A stretch of 64,000 nucleotides of DNA, from the NCBI GenBank assembly GCA_029255685.2, contig CM055314.2, positions 44,288,772 through 44,352,771 on the forward strand. Reading direction: 5' to 3'. The notes beneath the pieces are model-generated. The model was not told the DNA's origin and did not search any database. It was given only the letters and a program-made list of their open reading frames with translations. Shown here piece after piece: positions 47,527-60,385 of this stretch. Numbering within the stretch: the first letter of the stretch is position 1; each line of letters starts with the position of its first letter. This DNA comes from Silene conica (taxonomy: Eukaryota > Streptophyta > Magnoliopsida > Caryophyllales > Caryophyllaceae). The translations under genes were made by a program, and so were the position numbers.

Positions 47527-48741
47527 TTATTTCATATCACATAATCTAATACATGTTGGCATACGCCTTAAACCAATAGACAAAATATGAGAATCATGCT
47601 TAGCTTGTGTCAATGCTTTGGTTAAGGGATCAGCAACATTCTCTTCTGTCCCAACCTTGCATATCACAATTTCCCTTCTATCTAGAAAATCTCTAATCAC
47701 ATGATATTTTCTAAGTAAATGTTTCGATCTATTGCTAGACTTCGGCTCCTTAGCTTGAAAGACAGCACCACTATTATCACAATAAAGGGTGATAGGATCT
47801 TCGGCCTCGGGTACTACTCTTAGTCCCTCAAGAAATTCCCTAATCCATAGTGCCTCTTTTGCAGCTTCACATGCTGCTATGTACTCTGCTTCCGTTGTAG
47901 AATCCGCAACAACTGGCTCTTTAAAGCTCTTCCAACTTACGGCTCCACCATTCAGGATAAAGACGTATCCAGCCTGGGATTTCATGTCGTCTCTATCCGT
48001 TTGGAAGCTTGAATCCGTGTAACCCTTTACACTTAGCTCATCTTCCCCTCCAAACACCAAAAATGAATCCTTAGTGCTTCTTAAGTACTTAAGCATATTC
48101 TTTACAGCAATCCAGTGACTCTCACCTGGATTAGCTTGATATATACTAGTCATGCTCAAAGCATGCGAGACATCCGGACGAGTGCATACCATGGCATACA
48201 TGATGGATCCAACTACGGAAACATAAGGAATCTCTTTCATGCGTTCAACATTTTTGGGCTCCGTGGGAGATTGAGATTTCTTCAAGATAATCCCACTTTC
48301 CATCGGAATAAATCCTCTCTTAGAATTCCCCATGCTGAAACGTCGAAGAACCTTATCAATATAAGATTCTTGACTTAGTGCTAATATCCTTTTGGATCTA
48401 TCTCTATAGATCCGGATACCTAGTATGCGTTGTGCATTTCCTAAATCCTTCATTTGAAAATGACTTCCCAACCATCCTTTCACAGAGGATAGCATTGGAA
48501 CATCATTTCCAATAAGTAGTATGTCATCCACATATAATATTAGGAACACAACTTTGCTCCCACTGAATTTAGTATATAAACATGGTTCCTCTCCACTTCG
48601 AGCGAAACCATTTTCTTTTATAGCTTCATTGAAACGATGATTCCAACTCCTGGATGCTTGCTTAAGACCATAAATGGATCTCTTAAGTTTGCATACCTTG
48701 TTAGGATTTTTAGGATCCACAAAACCTCCAGGTTGTATCAT
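47527..48741 (-). pseudogene. Ty1/copia reverse transcriptase-RNase H, partial
   Basis: 404 codons open, the 3' end of a copia polyprotein. RT: KRSIYGLKQASRSW, then the catalytic LYVDDILLIGND at about residue 75. RNase H: YTDSSFQTDRD, DSTTEAEYIA and YCDNSGAVF, and a C-terminal ENVADPLTKAL. The upstream pol portion is not contiguous in this window because later LTR elements begin at 48783. Fossil fragment. Confidence 0.93.
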
Positions 48742-48782
48742 ATATACATCCTCCTTTAAATACCCATTTAAGAAGGCGGTTT

Positions 48783-49021
48783 TGTAATACCCCGTATTTT
48801 TATCGGTAGTTAATTTATAGGGTATTGATAATTAATTTATATGGGTATTAAGGTGTTGATATTATTTGAACGTTTATGTTCGATAATTGAGTTATCGAAT
48901 GCGTATTTTATATTTTATATATTATTGGTGTAATACCTCATTATAATATCTATTGTTATATTGACGTGTTAGTCGTATTTGAGCGTTAGTATTCAATAAT
49001 TAGCTACCGAATAAGTGTTTT
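48783..49021 (+). mobile_element. Two truncated LTR starts in a row
   Basis: TGTAATACCCCG at 48783 and TGTAATACCTC at 48929 each look like the first 90-150 bp of LTRs related to the one that begins at 49022. This fits successive insertions, each near the start of the previous LTR, with the remaining parts expected right of the window. Confidence 0.55.
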
Positions 49022-49418
49022 TGTAATAACCCGTATTATTATTATTAAATATAATAATTTATGGGTAGACGGTATAATTATTTATAATTGTTCGTTTTAT
49101 AAGCTAGTGTGTACTCGTTTAATGTTCAGCGTTTTGGACTTCGGTGGGATTCGAAATGGGAACCTAGCCATCAAATGATAATAATAGTAATGTGGTGTTA
49201 GTATGGCTCGAACCCAGGACCTGTGGTAACATGGCCATAGGCCTCGTTTTGCGTGCAAAGCTACAGCCCACATACGGTTTGAGTAAACACAACAGGCCAC
49301 TGTTTCCCTGCCGCCTTATTTAGACCACCCATACCTACCCTAAACCTAAACCAAATTTAGATCTGTTTGCACACAAACCCAGCCGCCACAGCAAAGAACA
49401 AGAGGGGGTCAGTCACGG

Positions 49419-49969
49419 TGTAACAACCCGACCCACCACCGTCGTAACACAAATCCAATAAGATGCGTGTGCACTTTTGGGCCCGTTATTTGTCCTCACT
49501 TAAGCCCAAAACACAAGGCCTTGTTACTAAGTGGTGCGTGGAAGTTATTATAAACATATCACAAGCCTCACATTCTACCGATGTGGGACAAATTTCCTCT
49601 CATACTCTTGGGGTGTTACAAACTACCCCACTTAAAGAACACAACGTCCTCATTGTGCCTCAAACTTGACCACAACCAGGGCCAAAATCCTCCCTCGCTA
49701 GGTGTGTGACCCGGGTACTCCCGACCACGGGCTCACCACACGGTCGCAGGGTCGCTCTAATACCATTTGTAACAACCCGACCCACCACCGTCGTAACACA
49801 AATCCAATAAGATGAGTGTGCACTTTGGGCCCGTTATTTGTCCTCACTTAAGCCCAAAAGTACAAGGCCTTGTTACTAAGTGGTGGGTGGAAGTTATTAT
49901 AAACATATCACAAGCCTCACATTCTACCGATGTGGGACAAATTTCCTCTCATACTCTTGGGGTGTTACA
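49419..49969 (-). mobile_element. TRIM element
   Basis: Two 202-bp LTRs (49419-49620, 49768-49969), TGTAACAACCC to GGGTGTTACA, flank a 147-bp interior with no coding. Target duplication CACGG at 49414-49418 and 49970-49974. A primer-like site on the minus strand at 49754-49765 reads TGGTATTAGAGC, giving minus orientation. The LTRs are nearly identical apart from a few differences, so it is recent. It inserted in LTR A. Confidence 0.92.
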
Positions 49970-50450
49970 CACGGTGGTCGTATTATAGCCTAGGGTGGTT
50001 CGTTTTGGCCGTGAAATTGGTATATACACCGCTGTCCTGTTTTTACGGTTTTTACTCCTCTTTTATGCGTCTGTTTCAAGGGTGTATATCGTGACTAGGA
50101 GTTCTGATCTCTGTATAATCTTGATCTACGACATTGGTAGATACACTTTGACCTCAAAGGAGTCACCCTTGACCAGCGAGGACCACCAGGCGCGGTGGTT
50201 TTGTAACCGTGTCAGTCTGTTTTTATTTTCGTGTCAGAACAGTGGTTGTAACGTGTTATTTGTGGGGGATTTCGATGTTGAGTCTTTTTATATTTGTTCT
50301 AGGTTTTGGGGTAAGTAGTTTAAAGGTAGTTCAGGGTGTGTCGTGGTGGTTGTATTAGTGGCTGTAGTCGGTGGAGTCAGCGTCGAATGGTGTTCGTACT
50401 CTCTGGTGGTCTCGGGTCTTGTGGGTTGTTGCGTGTTCAGGATCCTTTGG

Positions 50451-50497
50451 GGTGGTAACACTGTTGACTCGGGGGAGGTCGACATGGTGTTACCACC
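50451..50497 (+). repeat. Conserved-loop hairpin in LTR A
   Basis: GGTGGTAACAC (50451-50461) pairs with GTGTTACCACC (50487-50497). The loop contains TTGACTCGGGGGAGGTCGA. Confidence 0.85.
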
Positions 50498-50838
50498 ATG
50501 GTTTATGGGTCGTGTGTCAGGGGAGGATCTGGTGGTGGTCTGGGTGGTTGTCAGGGATTGGGCGACTGTCGATAGGTGTTTAGAGCAGGGCAGTCGTGAG
50601 GTCTGGGCAGGGAGTCAGGCCTGGTAAGGAGGCTGGTTCACCTCACCGGCGGTCGTTTGGGGGTTGGCTTGGTATGGCGGTGGTAGATGGTGGCTGGGGG
50701 ACTCGTGTTGGTTGGTTGTTGGTGTAGCGGTGGCGTTTTGGGGAGGCGTGAGGGGCCTGTTTTCACGCGTGCTTGGGTGTCGGGTTAGGGGTTGTAGTCG
50801 TAGTGTGTTAAGGTTTTGTGGGTCGTGGGTGTTGTGTT

Positions 50839-50849
50839 TATTATTATTA

Positions 50850-50880
<31 letters not shown>
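50839..50880. repeat. (TTA)n microsatellite in LTR A
   Basis: Long TTA/ATT run, with one GTT interruption. Shared with LTRs at 55251 and 61617. Confidence 0.9.
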
Positions 50881-51309
50881 CTTTATTGTTATTAATTGGT
50901 ATTGTTGGTATTTATTGTTGGTTGGAAGTTTTGTGCTTATGGAAAGGTTTTTTTAGGAAGTTACTTTTTTTGGAAAGTTACTATATTTAGAAAGTTGCTA
51001 TATTGGGTAACATCGTTTGTAGGGAAACTTTCTAAATATAGGAAGTTTCTATAAATAGAATGTGTACGTATATTACGAGATTTAGGGAGTTTTATTAATT
51101 ATATAATATATGTCTAGGTGGAGGTTTCCGTGTGGAACACTTTTAGTAGTGGTTGCTCACTTGTTGCTATCTTCCGCAGTTTCGCGGTAGGGGATATATA
51201 TATGTCTGTAGTGGCGTTATTGACATGACGTATATGTGTTGTTTATTCTAAGATTGATATAACTGATTGTGAATGTATTTTGGATTGTTGATTATTGTTG
51301 ATTATTGTG

Positions 51310-51440
51310 GAGAACGGGATTGGTGAAATGGGTCTTGTGATATGGGTCTTGTGATATGGGACTTGTGATATGGGACTTGTGATATGACCATGGAAGGTGT
51401 GGTGTGATGGGAGGTGTGGTGTGATGGAAGGTGTGGTGTG
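51310..51440. repeat. 16-bp tandem repeats, GTCTTGTGATATGGG and GGTGTGGTGTGATGG
   Basis: Four units of about 16 bp and three of about 17 bp. Same block near 55706-55830 and 62066-62170. Confidence 0.85.
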
Positions 51441-51871
51441 ATGGAGGTGTTGTGGTGGATGGAATGTTATGGAGATGGAGGAAGATGCAGTTCTATTGTG
51501 TTTATGTTTTATCTGTTTTACCTACTCAACCTCGTGGTTGACTCTGTGTATTCGTGTGACACCTACGATGATCCGGAATGGGGAGTAGATTCTACAGGAT
51601 GAAGACAGTTGAGCTAGGAGCTGGGACGGGAATGTGAGTTGCAGATTTGGGACCGACTTAGAACTATATCACATATAGAGTAGTCATCAATTGTACTCTT
51701 TTTCCGTTGTGTAGTTCCTGTAATATCAAAGTTTAAATTTTATCACTTTTATATAATGTACTTTGGGAGTTTTACTTTGTTATTCACTACCTCGGTCATT
51801 ACGAGATGGTAACAGTCTTATTTATTTGAGAATGTCTGGCTAAAGGCTCTTAAATAAATGAGGGTGTTACA

Positions 51872-54021
51872 AAGTGGTATCAGAGCGAACGATCCTCAGA
51901 CCTAAACCAAATGAATAATAATGAACGTAGGAAGAGTCTAATAAAATGAACCCTAGGTTAGTAACTGTCAGGAGCCCCAGGATTGGGATGAGTTAGGGGC
52001 CCCCTCAAACCAAGCCACTGGCCCTTTCAGTCTAACCTGGTTACCTTGAGAGATGTAGAGCGTGGGTAGCATAGAATAAAGGAAAAGACCCAATATATGT
52101 TGTACTAATAGTTGCAGGAGCGGAATGAGGTAAGTAATGATGTGATACATGGTTAATGATGTGCTGTGAAAGAATATGGTTTGTAATCTATATTGTGAAT
52201 CATGAGATTGATATTGAATGTAATTGAGATATGTATTACTTCAAGTATTGAGGACATGAAAATTTGAATACGAGTTGGAAATATAAGCTTGACTAGTATG
52301 ACGATGTGCATAAGAAGTATACGACTGATATTGAAATGCTGATTGAATTGAAATTTTCAGGGAATGGGTGTATATTATTGTATAATAAATTAGAGTGATA
52401 TGATCATGGGATTTTGGTGTCTCGAATTGTCTATAGAATATCTGGTTATTAAATGACTAACGTAATTTTGTAATATATTGCTTGGTATTTGGATATGAAC
52501 GATCAGATTTAAATGTTATAGTAATTCATGTCTAGTGATATGCGGAATGTGCTGCCCCAAGCCATGAGTGATATATAGTTATGTGTTACATTTGTATATA
52601 CATGTATGAACATTCGGTCATTGAGATGATCTACTTTTCTGTTTCGCAATTTTTACCGTGTTTTAGATGACTATTACAGAATGAAATGATGAATAAATGT
52701 TATTATGGTGCAACGTGATTTCTATGCTTCGATGCTATGTCAACATGTTTTGGAGGAATAATGTTTGTGTTTAATATGATAATATGAAGTAATTTTAATG
52801 GAACCAAAATTTTCATAAAAGTCCAGAATGTTACCCTATTTGTACGAGTTGTCATCTAAAATGTGTTCTGCATATGGATATGAAAATTTTATGTGTAATA
52901 ACCTCCTGATTCAGCTTTCCAATGCTTTTGGTTTCATGTTAATGTGAACTATATTTTGAGAGAAATAAATATTTTAGTCGACAATGGTCAGACTGTCACT
53001 GCTCAGTTCTGTCTTACCCATGTTTTTTTTTTCATTGAACGAGGAACTATTTAAAATGTATCTATTGTTTATGTATAATTCCAACTCCAATGTTTAATAT
53101 ATTCATTCACGCTCCCAAATGATAAGTCACGTAAAATCTTAACAAGTCGTTAATTAATAGTGATTTTTGCAAGTTGCCCAGTTTCCTGTTTTATTACTGT
53201 AAAGTTTCTGTTCAAACCAATTTGGTATAAATAATTCCCTTAAGTTTTGCATTTTATTCTTTTCCTATGATTAGAGAATCCATCATATTTCTCAAAAACT
53301 ATAAGGGTTTACAAAATGGCTGAACGTTTATTTAATTATAATTCTTGGAAGTTGCAACATGATGTTTGAGTGTTGGAATCGTAAGTTATGTGAGTTTTAT
53401 ATAAAAGTTTAATCAAATATGAATTATGTGATGTGACCACGTGGTATCCTGATATGGCATTTGTAACATGTATAGTAGACATTTAGAATGAATATGAACC
53501 TCACTATATGATAATGTAACCTGGCTGATTTCGTCAAGTTTATATAAAATCGTTTCAGTAATACAAACGCTCTTATTTTCTATTATGACCTCAATATAAT
53601 GAAGTGATATTCGTGTGTGATGTTAAAATCATGTTTATCAGAGACGAGTCTTAACAAGAGGTAGAATGAAAGTTGACTGGTAAACTTATTAACATGATAT
53701 AGCAATCTAATTGTTATAGGTAATGTGATCATTTTGAACGATGAGAATCGTGTTGATGTTCTTTCATATATTTATGGTATATCGTTGTCTGACTCACTGA
53801 GATAATAATTTTTATAACACCTCATGTATATTGTTATGTCACAAACTGAATCGCATTGCTATGTTTAAAATCTGATCATGATATCTTGAGTTATTAACTG
53901 GTGGACGTGTAATTTATGGAAGTACTAGTCTTGTGAATTCGTTTACTTTTATCGTTAAATTTTCATGGTTCAGGAGCTACACTTTACAAGAACAATGTTT
54001 TAGTAAAGAAGAGTCAGAATG
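51872..54021 (+). mobile_element. Element A interior, first part, non-coding
   Basis: Starts with the initiator-Met primer site (51875-51886) and is similar to the interior of B (56249 on). No gag or pol frame. Ends at GAATG, where B inserted. The longest open frames are under 70 codons. Confidence 0.8.
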
Positions 54022-56248
54022 TGTAATAACCCGTATATTTTTATATAATTAATTACGCGGTCAACGACAAATATCGTAAATGTTTATATGCAAGCAACGT
54101 GTACACTTGACGAGTTAGATATAAAAGCTCTTGGTAGGGTTCGAAGTAGGGACTAAGGGCTCTAACATATATTTACCTTATGACTTTATGGGGGCTCGAA
54201 CCCGTGATCACTGGCCAGGTGATATGGGCCTCGGGAATTGCGAAATAGGGCAACAACCCATAATGTCGTTACTTAATGAAAACACAAGAGTTGTGCTGCC
54301 TCCTTATTTTAGATGACCTAATCTTACCCTAACCCTCATCCTAACCTAAATCTGTTCACTCAAAACCCCAGCCGTCATACCATAGAAGGAAAAGAAGGTG
54401 TTCACGGTGGTTGTAGGCTTGTATACGGTGGTTCGTTTTGCCCTTGCAACCGGTATGTCACCACATGGTCTCTACTTGTCTTATAGCTTTCATCATATAA
54501 TCTGTAGGTTATAACTCGTCTAATTCTTGTTGTTTTTGCATTACTTCATAATAGGACGTGTAGTGAACGTATGTAAGTTAATAGGGTGGTGTCGTTGGTT
54601 GTTAAGGTGCGTCGTGGAGGGTGGTTGTTACGGTGTCATCGGGTTTTACATTTGTTCTGTTTCGAACGTGTGTTGTATGCGTTTTATTAAGGGTTCGAGT
54701 TGGGGTTTATGTTTGTTTTTTTATGAGTCTCGGGCCAGGGAGTCAGGTGGTGTTTAGGAGATGCAGAAGGGGGTAGTTACGGTGGTCTATGGTGGTTGGG
54801 TACGGTGGAATAGGGGTAGTCGATAGGGTTGTTAGGGTGTCGTTTTCATGTTACTGCTGTTCTTTTAGTTTTCTCGTGTCCAGGGGGTTTTCGGAATGGT
54901 AACACCGCTGACTCGGGGGAGGTCAATACGGTGTTACCACCGTGTCTGCTAAGGTCGTGTTGGGGGTGGTGTTGGGTGTTGGAGTCAGTGGTTGTCGGGG
55001 TCTGTTACACGCGTCGAAGGGTGGCTGTTTCTGGCTGGGTCAGATGGTGAAGTGTTGAACCAGGCCTGTTTGGGGCCCTGGTTCATCACGGCGTTGAGAG
55101 TCAAAGTGGCTGGTGGGGGATGTGGTGGTAGCAGGTGGTGTACGGTGCAAATCAGGTTGGGTTCGGGTGGTAGTAACGGCGTAGCAAGGGAGGCGTGAGG
55201 GCTGTTTGGTCGAGGGTCGGTGTTAGTGGTTGTCGCCTGTTATAATTGTGTTTATTATTATTATTATTATTTTTATTGTTATTAATTAATGTTGTTAATA
55301 TTTTTTTACGGGTTAGAAGTTTAGTGTTGCGGAAAGATATTTTAGGAGGTTACTATTTTTGGAAGTTACTATATTTAGAAAGTTGCTATTTTGGGTAACC
55401 TCGTTTGTTGGGAAACTTTCTAAATATAGGAAGTTTCTATAAATAGAATATGTACGTATATTACGAGATTGAGGGAGTTCTATTAATTATATAATATATG
55501 TCTAGGTGGAGGTTTCCGCATGGAACATTTTTTAGTAGCTGTTGCACACTTGCTGTTATCTACCGCGATTCCGAGGTAGGGGAATATCTATGACTGTGAT
55601 TATGATCTGACATGCGGACACTCAGTATCTGATTGAAATAATTAATTGTGATATATTGTGATTGATTGCTTATTACTGCTTAACTGTGTAGAACGGAGAT
55701 GTGAAATGGGTCTTGTGATATGGGTCTTGTGATATGGGACTTGTGATATGGCCATGGGAGGTGTGATGTGATGGGAGGTGTGATGTGATGGGAGGTGTGG
55801 TGCGATGGAGGTGTGAAGTGTTGGAGGTGTGGTGGATGATAGAATGATATGGAGATGGAGGAGAATACAGTTCTATTGTTATTTATGTTTAGTCTGTTTA
55901 TCTACTCAACCTCGCGGTTGACCTTGTGTATTCGTGTGACACCTACGATGATCCGGAATGAGGAGTAGATTCTACAGGAAAGAGACAGATGGGCCAGGAG
56001 CTGGGACGGAATGTGAGATTCGGACTCGAGACCGACTTAGATCTACATCACATATAGAATAGTTGACAGTTATGCTTTTATTTTCTATGTTTTTTCTGTA
56101 ATAACAAAAGTTTAAATTTTATCAGTTTATATAAAGTACTCTGGTTGATTTACTTTGTTATTCACTACCTCGGACATTCCGAGATGGTAACAGCTCAATT
56201 TACTGAGGATGTCTTGCTAAAGGCTCCTTAATAAATCGGGGTGTTACA
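54022..56248 (+). repeat. B 5' LTR
   Basis: 2227 bp, TGTAATAACCC to GGGTGTTACA. Hairpin at 54898-54938, (TTA)n near 55251, tandem repeats near 55706-55830. Short open frames repeat identically in the 3' LTR and are not genes. Confidence 0.92.
54898..54938 (+). repeat. Conserved-loop hairpin in B 5' LTR
   Basis: GGTAACACCG (54898-54907) pairs with CGGTGTTACC (54929-54938) around CTGACTCGGGGGAGGTCAATA-type loop. The 3' LTR copy is at 61263-61303. Confidence 0.85.
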
Positions 56249-59200
56249 AAGTGGTATTAGAGCGAACGATCCTCAGGCCTAAACTAAATGAATCATAATG
56301 AACGTAGGAAGAGTCTAATAAAATGAACCCCGAGACGAAACGGTCAGGAGCCCCAAAAAGGGACGGGATGAGTTAGGGGCCCCCTCACACCAAACCTGGG
56401 CCCTTTCTATTCTGTCTCGGGAACCCAATGAGAATAATTGAAGAGTGGGGTAGATTATATAGTGACCTAGTTATCTGGTACTAACGTTCTTGCAGGAGAA
56501 GGAATGAGGTTAGTTATGATGTGAAGTATGGTTATTGGTAATATATACTGCGAATCATGAGATTGATGTTGAATGTTGAGTAAGATATGTTATTTCTGGT
56601 AGTGAGAACACGAGTTTTGAATATGAGCTTTACTTGTATATGGTGATATGCATGCGGTTATATGATCCCTGAACCGTTAGGTAGAGGTATAGTATAAAGA
56701 TGTGTGTAATGAGTTGATAAGCTATAACTACCTAAAAGGATAAGTGTAGGAGAGATATGACCATGAATGACTGGAATGGTTAGTAGAGCCAGCTATGGTA
56801 TGTCGTTATAGGATGTGGAACCAAGTTAAGTCTTATGGGTAAAGCTAGTAGACCGAACCGGGGTCGTGCCGTTGATAATTGCCTGTACTATTCTATGTGT
56901 GTATACACTTCTTATTTGCATGCCTTACACGTTGCAAGAGTTTACTAATAGGCATACTAGACAAATGTGATCGGAATTTGAGATTTATGATTTTATTTTT
57001 TTACTAATTGCTTTAGCAATCCATGCTTAGTAATATGCAGAATGTGTGTTCTAAGCTATGAATGTATATAGTCATGTGTTGCGTATATCGTATTTAAAAT
57101 TTTATGCCTGTTCTATACATTTAAATTCGTTATGAAGTTTGTCACCAATAAGGGATACGTAGTAGTCCCTAGGTTATATTTCCGTACTTAGATACACCTG
57201 TATACTATCAAGTTATTTAATTGATTTTATTTTCAGTTTCGAAACCTTTACCGTATTTTGATGCCAACTACAATTGAAATGAGGAATGAATGTTAATATG
57301 GTACAGAGTGATGTCTATACTTCAAATAATTGTCAATGTGTTTGGATAAGAAAGGTTGAGTGTGGGTGTAGTAATGTGTAGTTGCAAAGGGACCAAAATT
57401 TTAATAAATTTTCAGAATGTTACCTGGTTTGTCCGGGCTGTCACTTTATACGTGTTTCATAATTGAGGATGAAATTTTTTTTTTTTTTTTGTATAATAAC
57501 CTTCTGAGTTGGGTTTACAATGCTAGCGTTTTATCTTGATATAAGTTATGTCTTTGGGAGAAATAATTCTTTTATTCGACAGTAGTCGGACTGTTATTGC
57601 ATAGTTCCGTTTTGACCTATCTTTTGTAACAGAAATCATTTAAAGCTTGGTTATTGTTTATGCATAATTCCAACTCTACTCTTCAGAATATGCGTTCACG
57701 CTTTCAAATGATAAGTCATGTAAAATCTAGGGGTCGTTATGTAATTGTGATTCTTGCAAGCTGCCTAATTTTCTGTTGGATTGATGTAAAGTTCTTACCC
57801 AGACCGAATGAGTTATAAAAATAATATTAAATAATTCCCTTGAAATATGCATTCGATTTTTTTTTCCTATGATTATTTAGTCCTTTATATTTTCTCAAAA
57901 CTATAATCGCTCACCGTTAGATAAACTGCTATTTAATTATGATTTGGTAAGTTGCTACGTAATATTTACTTGGTGAACTTATGAGATATGTAAGTACATA
58001 TAAAAGTTTAATCGAATGTGAATTATGTGATGTGACCATGTGATATCCTGGTATGACATTAGTAACATGAATAGTAGGCATATGGTATGAGTATGAACCC
58101 CACTACGTGATAGCGTAACCTTGTTATTTCGTCAAGTTTAATATAGAATCGTTCCGATTATATGTCTAATATTATGATCTCAAAATGAATATGTGCTGCT
58201 CATATGTGATGTTAAAAGCATGTTCATCTGTGCCAAGTGGCAGAATGAAATTTAACTTGTAAGCTTATTAGCATAATATAGCAATCTAATGGTTATACGT
58301 AATTGTGATTATTGGAACAATGTGAATCTAGTTGATGTTCTTTCGTATATTGATGGTTTACCTCTGTCTAGTCCGCTGTGATTATAGTCCTTACAACTTT
58401 TTCGAGTGTATTGTTACACCATACAGTGAATTGCATAATGTTGTACTTAGAACCTGATCACGATGTGATGAATCTTTAATTGTTTGACATATGATGTATG
58501 GAAGTACTAGTTGGTGAATTCGCTTACTTTTATCGTTAAAATTTTGCTTCATAATTCGTGAACTACAAGAACAACGGCTAGTAAGGGGAGTCAGGATGTC
58601 TCCGTATAGTCTTGTTTCGATCTATAACTAGTAAAATTGTTTGAATTCGCGTTTATAAATTGTCACAATGTTTCAAACGTTTCAATATAATTTCAAAAGT
58701 GATAAACCATGATAAAGTTTGATGTTCGATAATTATGGTGATTATTTGCAATGTGACAATTCTGTAGCTATGTGTCGATGAAGTCTTGTTGGAATGTCAA
58801 TTGCTGCACACTATATAAAATTCTTATTTTGCAAGTCGTATATAGTAATAGTTTCATGACAAATGATGTAAGGTGAGTGGACGGAAAATGTACCTAAGTG
58901 ATTTTGTTAACTTATTGATATCTGGGAATGTTAAATGGTCTTGTGAGCCTATGATTTGCGTATATCTTGTGAAGTATGCCAATGTCCCATGTTTAATTAC
59001 GTAACTAGTTTTACTCTATGTCCTTTCCTAAAATATGATTTTGCTTCTATAATATGACTACGAGCATGAAATTTTTTTATTTAAAATTTGGCAAGTATGA
59101 ACAATGGGTTTCTTGATTGTTTACATGGTTGTAAATATACTAAATTGTGATAAATGTCAAAGATATGTAAGTGTTAGCTACCCTGATTCTGCTTTACTGC

Positions 59201-60385
59201 ATCACACGATTCTACCGATCCTAATAATCTTATTATTGTTTTGGGTTATTTGTTTTGTGTTAATTGTTATGTGATGAAAGTTATGAACTTTGATGTACTA
59301 TTGTATATATATGACTAATTACTATTATTACTCTTGTTATACAATTTATTGTTTGTGAGATGGGTTGGTTCAGTTTGTGTCTTTGGGTGCCGATTGAATG
59401 GATTTGCTACTGTTGGTGAATTAGTTTATTGTCTGGGAAGTGCACATGTAATTGTAGAATAAATGTTGGATTTGGGGCCTTTCATCGGTTGGATAGATGA
59501 TGGATCATTGGTATATGTATAGATTATAATGGCGTTATTTAGATGGATAACGATGGATAGTTTTGGTGGTTGCTATGACAATTATGCACTTGCGAATAGT
59601 TTACGTGTTTTGTGTTTATGTCGTCATTCTCTTTTGACCGCAACTTGTGGGTGAGTAGCTTGGAGTTTATACTCTAAGTGTTGTGCATGGTTCTTTGAAC
59701 CTTTGACAATATCGATATCGACATTGAGATGGGAACTAGTTAAGGGTATTGAGATATGAGTTATTAGGCCGTTGTGCCATACTGTGTTTATGGTCCAGTG
59801 TGACCTTGGTTATTGAATTACATTCAGGGTTTGAAATTGATATTGATATGGAAGTTTTGATTGGCGGTTTTATTCCGCCAGTTCACTCACCCCTTTTCTT
59901 TGGTCTTTGGTGCGAGGAGGAGAATAAGATACTTGGTCCCTTGGACCAAGACTTTATGAGATACCGTAATGAGTAAGACAGGTTTTGAGCTAGAATTTTA
60001 TGGGGTTACGGGGACGTAACCATGTTTTAAGGAGGATGGGATTGTAAAATCTTAACGATTTTAATAAGGCTAGTCGTTATGATTTGGCTAATTGGTGTGT
60101 TGCGATTGTTCGTATATACTTGGTAATCTTGTTTACTTATGTTATGCATTTTATTGTGTGTTTCGTGAAGTGTCCTTAAATTAAGTTGTACGTCAAACTT
60201 TGGGGACAAAGTTTTCTTAACGAGGGTGGAATGTAACATTTCGGGTTCAAAGTACCTTTATAAGTTATTAACTTTATGGGGTGTCCATGTAGTGCCACAA
60301 TTGAATTCGTTATGTGTCTAGTGATCAGTCGATGGATCATGGGGTGGTGAACTTCGGGACGAAGTTCATTTTAAGGAGGGAAGAC
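56249..60385 (+). other. B interior, no protein-coding region
   Basis: 4.1 kb conserved with the interior of A but without long frames. Near its end lies TGGCGGTTTTATTCCGCCA (59861-59880), a hairpin also conserved near 63888 in A (GCGG with CCGC). Confidence 0.75.

Larger units (their letters stand above)
37146..48782 (-). mobile_element. Broken Ty1/copia element, 3' part, with nested LINE
   Basis: The 3' LTR begins TGTTGG at 37146 (similar to the gag-only copia LTR), is interrupted by an L1 LINE, resumes at about 45650 and ends CCCAACA at 46750. A non-coding 3' region (46751-47526) and RT-RNase H (47527-48741) follow. The rest of pol would continue beyond later insertions starting at 48783. 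AGAAC just before 37146 is the candidate target duplication; its partner is not in the window. The element is broken. Confidence 0.85.
49022..51871 (+). repeat. 5' LTR of gypsy-like element A (with TRIM inside)
   Basis: TGTAATAACCC to GGGTGTTACA. Without the TRIM and one duplication it is 2294 bp, matching the solo LTR at 534-2827. Contains the conserved-loop hairpin at 50451-50497, a (TTA)n run and 16-bp tandem repeats near 51320. It is followed by primer site TGGTATCAGAGC (51875-51886). Plus-strand open frames inside (50343-50990) are chance GC-rich frames. Confidence 0.85.

Noticed and set aside
49419-49969. Cassandra-type TRIM with 5S rRNA promoter
   Set aside because: The 202-bp LTRs do not show a recognisable 5S A-box/C-box segment.
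50343-50990. Gly/Val/Trp-rich plus-strand ORFs
   Set aside because: Chance frames in a GT-rich LTR. Equivalent frames at 54829-55198 and 61194-61563 drift with LTR sequence and lack domains.
54131-54316. 61-codon ORF repeated exactly at 60495-60680
   Set aside because: The two are the same LTR position of element B; repetition reflects LTR identity, not a conserved gene.
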